Shown piece after piece: positions 32,710-40,781 of a DNA stretch of 42,628 bases. Source of the DNA: an uncultured Lachnospiraceae bacterium (lineage in GTDB: Bacteria; Bacillota; Clostridia; Lachnospirales; Lachnospiraceae); assembly GCA_946623875.1 (NCBI GenBank), contig CAMORO010000013.1:1-42628 (forward strand). Reading direction: 5' to 3'. Under the pieces are notes generated by a model that saw nothing but the letters and a program-made list of their open reading frames with translations, had not been told where the DNA came from and did not search any database. The position numbers and the translations under genes are program-made. Numbering within the stretch: position 1 is the first letter of the stretch; each line of letters begins with the position of its first letter.

Positions 32710-34056
32710 ATGGATCAGATATTTGACGGAATCAATCTTATATCCGAAACACTGGGATGGATCATGAATTCGATCGGGTATTATCTGATACTGAAAAAGT
32801 GTGGGGGAAAGCCGATTCTCGGTCTCATACCGCTGGTTCGTGAATATCAGATAAGTCTTTGCGCTGACAAAGAACCGGAGGGAAGAAGATTCGCGATCGT
32901 AACAGCTTTAGAGATTGCAGCCGCCATTGTTGTAAAAGTTGCGAGTCTGGAATCGTATCCTGACGGAGCCGTTACAATAATAGCGACCATCCTGTTATTG
33001 GCGCTGTTTTTAACCAGTCTTGTATATCAGTTCCGTATTTATGACGGTCTGTGTCAGGTCTTTGGAAGGAGAAAAAGATGGTTGTGGCTCTGGTTCTTTG
33101 CAGAGCCTGTAGTTGCACTTATATGGGGCTTTTCCAAATCGTTCGAGCCAAGGAAACAGCTTGATGTGGTCGATGAGAATGCAGGAGCCAAAGAGTCCGG
33201 AGTTATCGTAAAGGCCGTAGATGACGGACTTACCATCAACATAGAGAATCGGACAACAATAGATTTCTTTCAAAAGAAATATCTTCTAAAGGATATTCAT
33301 CTCAGGATACCGAAAGGACATATGGTGCTTCTGCTCGGAGGTTCGGGAGCCGGAAAGACAACCTTTGTAAATGCCGTTACAGGTTATGAAAAGGCTGACG
33401 CTTCGATAATCCTTAATGAACAGAACATATATACCGAATATAAAAAAATGAAATATGATGTCGGTTTTGTTCCTCAGCTGGATCTTATGAGAGGAAACGA
33501 TACCGTTTACAGAACACTTGCAGATGCAGCGACCTTAAGACTTCCTTCGGGAATAACAATATCCAAGAGAAAGAAGAGGGTTCTTGAAGTCCTTGAAGAG
33601 TTCGGACTGGCCAGTATCCAGCATTCACTGGTTGAAAAGCTTTCAGGTGGACAGAGAAAGCGACTCTCCATAGCCATGGAATTCATTTCGGATCCGTCAC
33701 TGTTTATCCTTGACGAGCCCGACTCGGGTCTTGACGGCGTTGTGGCCAGGGGACTTTTCGAAAAGCTTCGTTCCATTGCGGATATGGGAAAGATCGTTAT
33801 CGTGATCACACATACACCGGACAGAGTTATAGATCTGTTTGATGATGTTATAGTACTTGCCAAGGATGCTTCAAGGACAGGACGTCTTGCATATTACGGT
33901 CCGGTTGACAAAGCATATGATTTCTTTGGTAAAGATTCGATGGAAGATATCCTGCTCACGATCAATCAGATCGACGAGGGAGGGGAAGGACGTTCAGATG
34001 AATTCATAGAGAAATACGCTGACAAAACTCTGGAAACTGAGAGAAAGGCGGTCTGA
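32710..34056 (+). CDS. ABCG-like ABC ATPase fused to an N-terminal membrane domain
   Basis: A 448-residue protein. Residues 1-140 carry three or four hydrophobic helices with GGKPILGLIPLVREYQISL, resembling the small DUF5684-type membrane domain ('GKP...IPiyN.Y'). An ABC ATPase fills about 170-430: Walker A GGSGAGKTT (210-218), Q-loop FVPQ, signature LSGGQRKR (311-318), Walker B LFILDEPDSGLD, H-loop THTPDR. The 'EKLSGGQRKRLSIAMEFISDPSLFILDEPDSGLD' stretch is close to eukaryote-type ABCG half-transporters. GGGAGGA precedes the ATG. The permease begins 3 nt after the stop. Substrate unknown. Confidence 0.85.
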   Translation: MDQIFDGINLISETLGWIMNSIGYYLILKKCGGKPILGLIPLVREYQISLCADKEPEGRRFAIVTALEIAAAIVVKVASLESYPDGAVTIIATILLLALFLTSLVYQFRIYDGLCQVFGRRKRWLWLWFFAEPVVALIWGFSKSFEPRKQLDVVDENAGAKESGVIVKAVDDGLTINIENRTTIDFFQKKYLLKDIHLRIPKGHMVLLLGGSGAGKTTFVNAVTGYEKADASIILNEQNIYTEYKKMKYDVGFVPQLDLMRGNDTVYRTLADAATLRLPSGITISKRKKRVLEVLEEFGLASIQHSLVEKLSGGQRKRLSIAMEFISDPSLFILDEPDSGLDGVVARGLFEKLRSIADMGKIVIVITHTPDRVIDLFDDVIVLAKDASRTGRLAYYGPVDKAYDFFGKDSMEDILLTINQIDEGGEGRSDEFIEKYADKTLETERKAV

Positions 34057-34059
34057 CAC

Positions 34060-35136
34060 ATGAATGAGCAAAATAATATTAATAATATAGCTGAAACGGA
34101 AAACTCAATAAAGCACAGAGGAAGGTTTTCACAGGTTTTTATATATCTCGGAAAGCTGTTCAGAATGTTCATATTCCAGAATGACTGGAAGGTACTTCCC
34201 ATGTCTGCCGTTATTTCGGGGCTTGTCTCCTACGTTGTCGGTGCCAATCTGTTTAAGACTCAGGAAGGTACACTGATGGGTACTTTTGCCCTTTCATGTA
34301 TCTGTATCTGGAATGGTTTCTTTAATTCCATTCAGGTTATCTGTCGTGAGCGTCCGATCATAAAAAGGGAACACAGATCCGGAATGCATATATCTTCTTA
34401 CATCTGTGCCCACATGATATATCAGGCTTTCCTTTGCCTTGGTCAAACTATAATTACTATATTGGTATGTAAATTGACTAAAGTTACTTTTCCCGATGAG
34501 AGCCTTTTTACATCATGGGCAATAGTAGATATAGGGATAACTCTTTTTCTGATAACCTATTGCGCGGATATAATGGCTCTTATGGTTTCCTCTGTTGTTC
34601 ATACTACGACAACGGCAATGACCATAATGCCGTTCCTGCTGATCTTCCAGCTGGTGTTCTCAGGGGGCTTCTTCCAGCTGAACGGTAATATGGTAAACAG
34701 GATAAAAGAAACTACCATATCGAAATGGGGACTCACGGCACTGTGTTCGCAGGGAGATTATAATAATAAACCAATGGTCTCGCTTTGGAATGCCGTTTCG
34801 AAATTTCAGGATGTTGATGCTTCCGATTACCTTGTGGCTCTGGAGGACTATACTGATGAGGAACAGCCACAGGAAATCATCCCGGTTAACGATCTTGATT
34901 TTAATACAACCCCGAAGAAAGAGTTAAAACCGATAAGGGATTTTATGGTATATGCTCAGGAGTCGGGGGCCAAGGAACAGATACTCGACTGGAGCGGTAG
35001 AAACAATCAGAATCCGAATTATGCTTTTGAAAGTGATATCGTACTTAAGTGCTGGGGACGGCTTATCCTGTTTATTATAATATACGCATCTATCGCCGTT
35101 ATTAGTCTTGAATTCATAGACAGGGATAAGAGATGA
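34060..35136 (+). CDS. ABC-2/ABCG-type permease
   Basis: A 358-residue membrane subunit. After a 45-residue polar N-terminus, helices follow from about residue 48; the segment WNGFFNSIQVICRERPIIKREHRSGMHISSYICAHM is the elbow helix and first coupling region typical of ABCG/ABC-2 permeases (E.....E...G...SSY). Five helices lie before about residue 225, then an unusually long, acidic soluble loop (about 228-330: SQGDYNNKP ... EQPQEIIPVNDLD), then one last helix. AAAGGCGG precedes the ATG. It ends 14 nt from the convergent nucleoid-protein gene. Partner of the fused ATPase. Confidence 0.85.
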   Translation: MNEQNNINNIAETENSIKHRGRFSQVFIYLGKLFRMFIFQNDWKVLPMSAVISGLVSYVVGANLFKTQEGTLMGTFALSCICIWNGFFNSIQVICRERPIIKREHRSGMHISSYICAHMIYQAFLCLGQTIITILVCKLTKVTFPDESLFTSWAIVDIGITLFLITYCADIMALMVSSVVHTTTTAMTIMPFLLIFQLVFSGGFFQLNGNMVNRIKETTISKWGLTALCSQGDYNNKPMVSLWNAVSKFQDVDASDYLVALEDYTDEEQPQEIIPVNDLDFNTTPKKELKPIRDFMVYAQESGAKEQILDWSGRNNQNPNYAFESDIVLKCWGRLILFIIIYASIAVISLEFIDRDKR

Positions 35137-35150
35137 TCCAGCTGTGCAGT

Positions 35151-36167
35151 TTACTTCGACATCAGCCGGTTTATATTCTTTATCATGATGGATATTGTCC
35201 CGTCGGGATTGGTGATGAACTCCACACTGTCATTATTATTGTATTCATCCATAGGAATATTTATCTCTATCCCTGTGTCCGTTTTAAGGTACTGTTTATG
35301 GTACCTTCTTACAGTGGTCTCGTTCTGCGGACGGATCTCGTCTTTGACCATATTGTACTTCCCAAGCTTCTCTTCGAACTCTTCTTTGACAGTCGGATAT
35401 TCCTGATACAGCTTCTCGCTAATAACGGCGGGCGTTATTGCACCCTCTTCTCTTATCTGGTTCTCGATAACAGCCTTGCTCTCCAGCTGCTTCTCTATAT
35501 TCTCCTCAAAGTATTTATGATTGATCTGATCCACGGTCTTCTCGACTATCTTCATCCTTGTTCTCTGTGACATCTTCGCATGGCACTTAAGATAAACCTC
35601 TGACAGATAGTTCGTATTAACCCCGTTTACCGGATATTTCTTCTCAACTATCCTTATCGTATAGTCTTCAAGATCTATTATCACAGCCTCGGTCAGCTTG
35701 GAACCCGAAGCGGGCAGTGTCGCATGCTGCATGATTATGGCATTGTAGTTACTCCCGTCATCGGCATTCTGCGTCATATGCACGAAACTGTCCTTGTAAT
35801 TCATCTTAAGAAGGGCAAGATATGACTTTCCTTCATTCACAAAGGTAACCACGCAGAAATCAGCAGAGGGGATATCGGGATTGGCACACATGATCTCATA
35901 CAGCTTTGTAGCCGCAGCCTTGCTGAATTCGATCAGGTCTTCCTCTCTGAAGTTCTTTACAAGATCAAACATCTCCGATCCCGCTTCGTCATCAAATACG
36001 CATGTCTTAAGATCATCTCCCGAAGCAACCTTGTGTATATGCGCCCTCAGAAGGTCATTCAGCTCCTCATGTCTTTCAAGAACATATTCCGACAGTATCG
36101 GCATGCCAACACTTGTCTCCAGTATATGTACTATCGCATTTGTGATTATTATCTCGTCCTTTTGCAT
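35151..36167 (-). CDS. nucleoid-associated protein, NdpA family
   Basis: A 338-residue protein resembling the 37-kDa nucleoid-associated (NdpA/YejK) family. Matching features: the opening ITNAIVHILETSVGMPILSEYVLE, the central AADFCVVTFVNEGKSYLALLKMNYKDSFVH-like region (here SADFCVVTFVNEGKSYLALLKMNYKDSF), and YLSEVYLKCHAKMSQRTRMKIVEKTV. The family binds the bacterial nucleoid; its exact job is not known. It ends the minus-strand HD-GYP/GGDEF set, 46 nt after the LacI-GGDEF gene. GGGAGAG precedes the ATG. Confidence 0.85.
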   Translation of the reverse strand: MQKDEIIITNAIVHILETSVGMPILSEYVLERHEELNDLLRAHIHKVASGDDLKTCVFDDEAGSEMFDLVKNFREEDLIEFSKAAATKLYEIMCANPDIPSADFCVVTFVNEGKSYLALLKMNYKDSFVHMTQNADDGSNYNAIIMQHATLPASGSKLTEAVIIDLEDYTIRIVEKKYPVNGVNTNYLSEVYLKCHAKMSQRTRMKIVEKTVDQINHKYFEENIEKQLESKAVIENQIREEGAITPAVISEKLYQEYPTVKEEFEEKLGKYNMVKDEIRPQNETTVRRYHKQYLKTDTGIEINIPMDEYNNNDSVEFITNPDGTISIMIKNINRLMSK

Positions 36168-36213
36168 GTTCTCTCCCTATCAAACAATAACTCTTCCATC
36201 TGACTGCTCCGGT

Positions 36214-38166
36214 TTAATCCCTGAGAACCATGTTACGTCGATGTTTCTTATCGGCGTACATAAGAATATCCGCCTCCGTAAACAGCTCGCGAAGATTAAG
36301 CCCCTCTTTTGCCTCGAACTTAAGACAGCCTGCCGAAACACCCAGATAATAAGGCAGCCCCGATCCTTCATTTAAGTCATCGCAGTATTTGTGTATCTTC
36401 CCGACACAATCATTTGCGTCAAAATCATTCGGCACAGAAAATATCACAGAAAACTCATCGCCTCCGGTACGTCCTATAACCGGTTTATAATCTCTTAAAA
36501 CATTCCACAGAACCTCGGCAGTAAGCCTTATTGCATGGTCGCCCTCTCCATGTCCGTATGTATCGTTTATCTGCTTTAAGTGGTCAAGATCCGCCATAAG
36601 GACGGCAATATCAGATCCTATATTCCTCTCAAGGATCTTATTTTCTTCCCTGAGGAACCCTGTACGGTTAAGCACCTCCGTAAGGGCATCATGATTGGCC
36701 TGATAATCAAGCTTCCTGTTATTCTCCTCAAGCCTCATGCGTGCCGTACGCTCCGCCGAAACAAGATCCAGATACCTGAGTCCCAGCCCTATTTCAAGAG
36801 CCTGTATGTAATAATGCTCTATCTCTTCGTATTTGATCTCCAGCTCCATTATGCCGTATTGGTACTGCTCAAAGAAAAGCAGCAGCACTACATTACATCC
36901 GCCAAGCCTTGAATTATCTTCCTCCTGCTTATCCAAATGTATTACCGGCGCCTTGTCTTCATCGTAGGTATGACTGATCCCGTCCCTGCACTCGATTATT
37001 ACCTTCAATTCCTTTGGCATCCATATGGGATCCCCCTTCTGTATTATACGATAAGGATCGGTCAAAAGAAGACGGCCGCCACTCAGTTGTTCTATCTCCA
37101 TGAGCGAAGCGATCATATGAAGATAACTCTTGCGGTTACCGGCATTCAACATCGCTCTGTTCATGTTAGCTCCGGAGAGAAGTCTCTGTCTCATGTTCTG
37201 AAGCTCAACGAAGCTGTTTATCAGCTTGTCGTTGCCTTCATCAGACAATAGTTTCTCTGTGTTTTCACTGCACTTTTTACATCCGCAGGAACCCCTTACG
37301 ATCATCCTTGGATGATATATATATGAATCGGGCATTTTGCCGTCAAGCATCTTAAGCGCAAGTTCAACCACCTGCTCCGACATATCATGGAAATCCTGCC
37401 TTATCGTTGTAAGCGGAGGATCGAGATACGCGGCAACACTGATATCATCGAAGCCGGTCACCAGCACGTCCTCGCCGATCTTACAGCCGTGCTTCTCAGC
37501 AACCCGATATACGGACAGCGCCATTTCATCATTTGAGGATACGATCGCATCCGGATGTCCTCCGTCCCTGAACAGGGGTTCTATCAGCTCATCTATACTG
37601 GCTCCGTAATTACCCTGAACGAAATCGGCCTCATCAAACTCAAGACCGTACTTATCCATGGTTTTGAAAAAAGCCTCTTTTCTTTCGATCGCACTCTGAT
37701 TTTCCCTTGGACCCGAAATAAAAGCGATCCGTTTACAGCCATGCTCCGTGATAAGATGTTCCGTACACTCACTGATACCGCTGCCATTGTCAAGGATCTG
37801 GCTGCGCCCGTAGGGACAATCCCTCTTATTTTCGAGAAAGATCGTGGGAACCTTGGGAAGCATGTCAAGGACCTCATCGGCCTCCTCCTTCGTTCTGCTG
37901 ATAGTCAGGGTACCTCCGGATACTATCAGAAGATCGAAGTCCTCATAACGGCTGTAAGCAGACAGACTTGAATACTGATAGTCATATTTACTTCCCACAT
38001 CCATGACCTCATTCTGGTAGAAATGATTCTCGGTGCCTATGTAGAAACTGACGGAAATCCCCCTCGCCTCAAACATTTGCCACAGTTCCTTAACCAGTTG
38101 CTGTGTTCGGTTGGCCATATAATTCCAAAACATACAGCCTACATGAATCTTTTTACCATCATCCAT
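36214..38166 (-). CDS. LacI-type sugar-sensor domain fused to GGDEF diguanylate cyclase
   Basis: A 650-residue cytoplasmic protein. Residues about 5-290 form a periplasmic-binding-protein-like sensor of the LacI/GalR type (IHVGCMFWNYM ... FISGPRENQSAIERKEAFF ... PDAIVSSNDEMALSVY ... VLVTGFDDISVAAYLDPPLTTIRQ). The helix-turn-helix of LacI repressors is missing. A CGCKKC segment lies near 300. A coiled linker leads to GGDEF (about 485-650), with MADLDHLKQINDTYGHGEGD and an intact RTGGDEF at 566-572. No RxxD inhibitory site is visible. It lies 16 nt downstream of the HD-GYP gene, so the two opposing c-di-GMP enzymes are co-transcribed. Confidence 0.9.
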   Translation of the reverse strand: MDDGKKIHVGCMFWNYMANRTQQLVKELWQMFEARGISVSFYIGTENHFYQNEVMDVGSKYDYQYSSLSAYSRYEDFDLLIVSGGTLTISRTKEEADEVLDMLPKVPTIFLENKRDCPYGRSQILDNGSGISECTEHLITEHGCKRIAFISGPRENQSAIERKEAFFKTMDKYGLEFDEADFVQGNYGASIDELIEPLFRDGGHPDAIVSSNDEMALSVYRVAEKHGCKIGEDVLVTGFDDISVAAYLDPPLTTIRQDFHDMSEQVVELALKMLDGKMPDSYIYHPRMIVRGSCGCKKCSENTEKLLSDEGNDKLINSFVELQNMRQRLLSGANMNRAMLNAGNRKSYLHMIASLMEIEQLSGGRLLLTDPYRIIQKGDPIWMPKELKVIIECRDGISHTYDEDKAPVIHLDKQEEDNSRLGGCNVVLLLFFEQYQYGIMELEIKYEEIEHYYIQALEIGLGLRYLDLVSAERTARMRLEENNRKLDYQANHDALTEVLNRTGFLREENKILERNIGSDIAVLMADLDHLKQINDTYGHGEGDHAIRLTAEVLWNVLRDYKPVIGRTGGDEFSVIFSVPNDFDANDCVGKIHKYCDDLNEGSGLPYYLGVSAGCLKFEAKEGLNLRELFTEADILMYADKKHRRNMVLRD

Positions 38167-38182
38167 AACTCACGTTCCCCCA

Positions 38183-40603
38183 TTATCTGACCTTGATCTG
38201 TAATGGTTCAATCCTTATATTGGTTATCGCCACCTGATCTCCCGTAAGTGCAAGATAAACATCAGGCGGATCATGTTTCGCCACCGAAGTAAAGCTTAAG
38301 TGTATGCCTGCATTAGATGATGTCACGGTAACGGCGTTACCGTCCCTCTTTATCAGGACATCCCAGTCAAGTCCGGCGCGGTTACGCTCTTTCCACCTAT
38401 CCCAGTTGCCAAAGTCATTATCCCTTGTGACAGTTATGCTGTTGTCGGCAAGACTGTTGGAATCCCAGTCCTCACCGTCAAGCCTTACCACTGCATAGTC
38501 ATCGAAGCCTTCGCCGCCGGGCTTGCCGTCTTTTGAATAAAACAGATTTATAAAGGGACAATGCCAGACAAGCCTTGCTGTCGGCAGACTCATCGAATGG
38601 AAGGTGAGACGCATATCCCCGGTAACGGGTATGGCTTCCGAATAAGCCGACCGCCACCCGTCCACCTGAACATTGGGAATATCGCCTGCGGGAACATCGA
38701 TGTAGCTTATCTCCTCGGCGATCCTTTCGATACTGTCATCCGCAACAGGATTTTCCGAATTCAATATTTCGACATTACTTATATCGCAGTATTCACCTGT
38801 GATGCCGATATAGGCATACCTTGTATTGTCTTCAAGGGCTATCGTTATTTCCATGGTACGGTATTTGGTTGTGATCCTTATGAACAGATGATCCCTGACC
38901 CTGACACCGTAAATATCGTATTCCATTCCTTCGCGGTTAAGCATTCCGTAATCCGGAGAGTCATACTCTTCGCTATCCGTGAATCCGGTATGTATCTTGC
39001 GGGCAGCACCTTTTTCTATATGGCCGTCCAGACGTATTGTAGCATATTCGGTGTAGATGAGATCACGCTTAACATTTTCGTCTTCATGGACACGGGCATC
39101 CAGTGAATCAAATATGATAAGGGTGGGGATACTGTGTTTGTATGCATGTTCATCCATTCCACGGCTCATAAAATGTATGTTTACCGGTTTCTGTGTCAGC
39201 CATATACCTTCGGATACCCTCTCCCTGAGCCTGTAGCAGCTAAGACCCGAGCGTCCCGCCAGAACGGATACCTTATCCTTTTCTTTCATATTGTATTCGG
39301 AGTCATTGTCAAGCATACTTAACATTATATGGGCATATACGGGATCGAACTGTGTTCCTGAACCCTTGACCAGTTCCTCCCTTACCTTGTGTTGGGGAAC
39401 CGTATCCCTGTAACTTCTCTTCGAAGTCATGGCATCATAGGCATCCGCCACGGCGATGATCCTCGCTATCCAGGGAATATCTTCGCCCAGCAGTCCCTCG
39501 GGATATCCCTTGCCGTCATATCTTTCATGATGGTAATTGGCTCCTATGCTCAGGTATGGCGACTGGCTGATGCTCGACAATATCTGCTTACCGATAACTG
39601 GATGGGTCTTTATGACGGCAAATTCCTCATCAGTCAGCTTCCCGTTCTTGTTAATGATATTGTCCGGGATACCGATCTTACCGACATCATGCAGCAGTGC
39701 GGAAAAATATACCTCGTTAACTTCATCTTCACTGAGACCGGAAAGCCTGGCGATCTCTCTTGAATACTCCGCCACACGGGTTGAATGACCATGTGTGTAT
39801 GCATCCTTTGCATCTATTGCATTGGCGAGGGCTTCCGCCGTCTGTTCAAACAGCAGGTGCATATTCTTACGCTCTTTCTTCAGCATATTGATCTCGATCT
39901 GATCGGCCCGCTCCACGGTCCTGTTCATATCAACGAAAGAAAATATATAAAGAAGCACGACCATCCCTACCATTGATATATTGGTAAGTGATATTCCGTA
40001 ACAGAACAGTTGTATAACGGATGCAAAGAAAGTTCCGAATGCGAACATGACCAGCGGGATCATAATATGCATTCTCAGACGCCGTCTTTGTATGATTATG
40101 GTGATCATGAGCATGATGAGTATGATGAAAGGTATCGCATAGCATATGGTTATACCCGGAGCACGCATATACCGGTTCTGATCGTCGAAGGTGTAATACA
40201 GTCCCGTGAACTGTGATATTATGATGAGGACCTCTCCAACAGCAGCCACAACCTGACTGCATTTTAAGAGCTTCGGAGCTTCGGGCATTCCGCCTTCATT
40301 CATATAAAGGTCGGAAAGGTAAACCGTAAATGCCCACAATGCCGACAACGAGAGGGCAAACACAAGGTAATTGGATATCCTGACCATATAATATCCGGCA
40401 ATACTCGTATCTCCTCTGAATATATAGGCATATCTGTCACTTATCAGAAGGAAAAAAACGCTGATCTCAAGCATCAGCATACTCAGCTTGCGTTTCCCGG
40501 TCAGCGCCTTTGAAATGCACGTGAAAAAGATCGCCATTCCTACAACACCGATCAGTATGAGCATCATATTTAACTGATTTTTTTGAAAAAATTGAATGAT
40601 CAT
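38183..40603 (-). CDS. membrane HD-GYP phosphodiesterase with two C-terminal lectin-like beta domains
   Basis: About 806 residues from the ATG at 40603. Residues about 8-225 hold seven hydrophobic helices. The HD-GYP domain (about 255-425) has LLHDVGKIGIPD (HD at 305-306) and HHERYDGKGYP with AYDAMTSKRSYR, so it should hydrolyse c-di-GMP. The last 370 residues are beta-rich and contain a repeat: YIGITGEYCDISNVEIL and YLALTGDQVAITNIRIEP, each closing a concanavalin-like, possibly carbohydrate-binding, domain. The promoter at 40610-40638 overlaps the longest frame (GTG at 40684), so translation must start later; ATG 40603 is nearly at the predicted transcription start, with 40567 as alternative. 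Confidence 0.85.
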   Translation of the reverse strand: MIIQFFQKNQLNMMLILIGVVGMAIFFTCISKALTGKRKLSMLMLEISVFFLLISDRYAYIFRGDTSIAGYYMVRISNYLVFALSLSALWAFTVYLSDLYMNEGGMPEAPKLLKCSQVVAAVGEVLIIISQFTGLYYTFDDQNRYMRAPGITICYAIPFIILIMLMITIIIQRRRLRMHIMIPLVMFAFGTFFASVIQLFCYGISLTNISMVGMVVLLYIFSFVDMNRTVERADQIEINMLKKERKNMHLLFEQTAEALANAIDAKDAYTHGHSTRVAEYSREIARLSGLSEDEVNEVYFSALLHDVGKIGIPDNIINKNGKLTDEEFAVIKTHPVIGKQILSSISQSPYLSIGANYHHERYDGKGYPEGLLGEDIPWIARIIAVADAYDAMTSKRSYRDTVPQHKVREELVKGSGTQFDPVYAHIMLSMLDNDSEYNMKEKDKVSVLAGRSGLSCYRLRERVSEGIWLTQKPVNIHFMSRGMDEHAYKHSIPTLIIFDSLDARVHEDENVKRDLIYTEYATIRLDGHIEKGAARKIHTGFTDSEEYDSPDYGMLNREGMEYDIYGVRVRDHLFIRITTKYRTMEITIALEDNTRYAYIGITGEYCDISNVEILNSENPVADDSIERIAEEISYIDVPAGDIPNVQVDGWRSAYSEAIPVTGDMRLTFHSMSLPTARLVWHCPFINLFYSKDGKPGGEGFDDYAVVRLDGEDWDSNSLADNSITVTRDNDFGNWDRWKERNRAGLDWDVLIKRDGNAVTVTSSNAGIHLSFTSVAKHDPPDVYLALTGDQVAITNIRIEPLQIKVR

Positions 40604-40609
40604 ATGAAA

Positions 40610-40638
40610 ATTATATGTGTTTGAACATGAAAAGTCAA
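40610..40638 (-). promoter_or_regulatory. promoter of the HD-GYP/LacI-GGDEF/NdpA operon
   Basis: The minus strand has TTGACT (40638-40633), 17-nt spacer and a perfect TATAAT (40615-40610). The predicted transcription start is at about 40603, which is the A of the first usable ATG. There is no Shine-Dalgarno before that ATG. Confidence 0.75.
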
Positions 40639-40709
40639 AACTGTTGTGACGTTTTTGGCACATGATATTATATTCGTATATCACCGGGATGTTTTTTCAT
40701 AAAATTATT

Positions 40710-40738
40710 TCGACATCAAGCCCGATAAGTGATATAAT
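40710..40738 (+). promoter_or_regulatory. promoter of the cstA-like gene
   Basis: TCGACA (40710-40715), 17-nt spacer, TATAAT (40733-40738), 43 nt before the ATG at 40782. Divergent from the HD-GYP operon promoter; the two -35 boxes are about 70 nt apart. Confidence 0.65.
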
Positions 40739-40781
40739 CTTTTGTATTGGCAGAATTTTTATTTCTTCAGGGGGATCATTT

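Noticed and set aside
40604-40684. N-terminal extension of the HD-GYP protein from the GTG at 40684
   Set aside because: A near-perfect promoter lies inside this stretch, and the extra residues are not protein-like for a membrane N-terminus.
40662-40781. Longer start of CstA at 40662
   Set aside because: It lies before the predicted promoter; the ATG at 40782 has a strong ribosome binding site and the family N-terminus.
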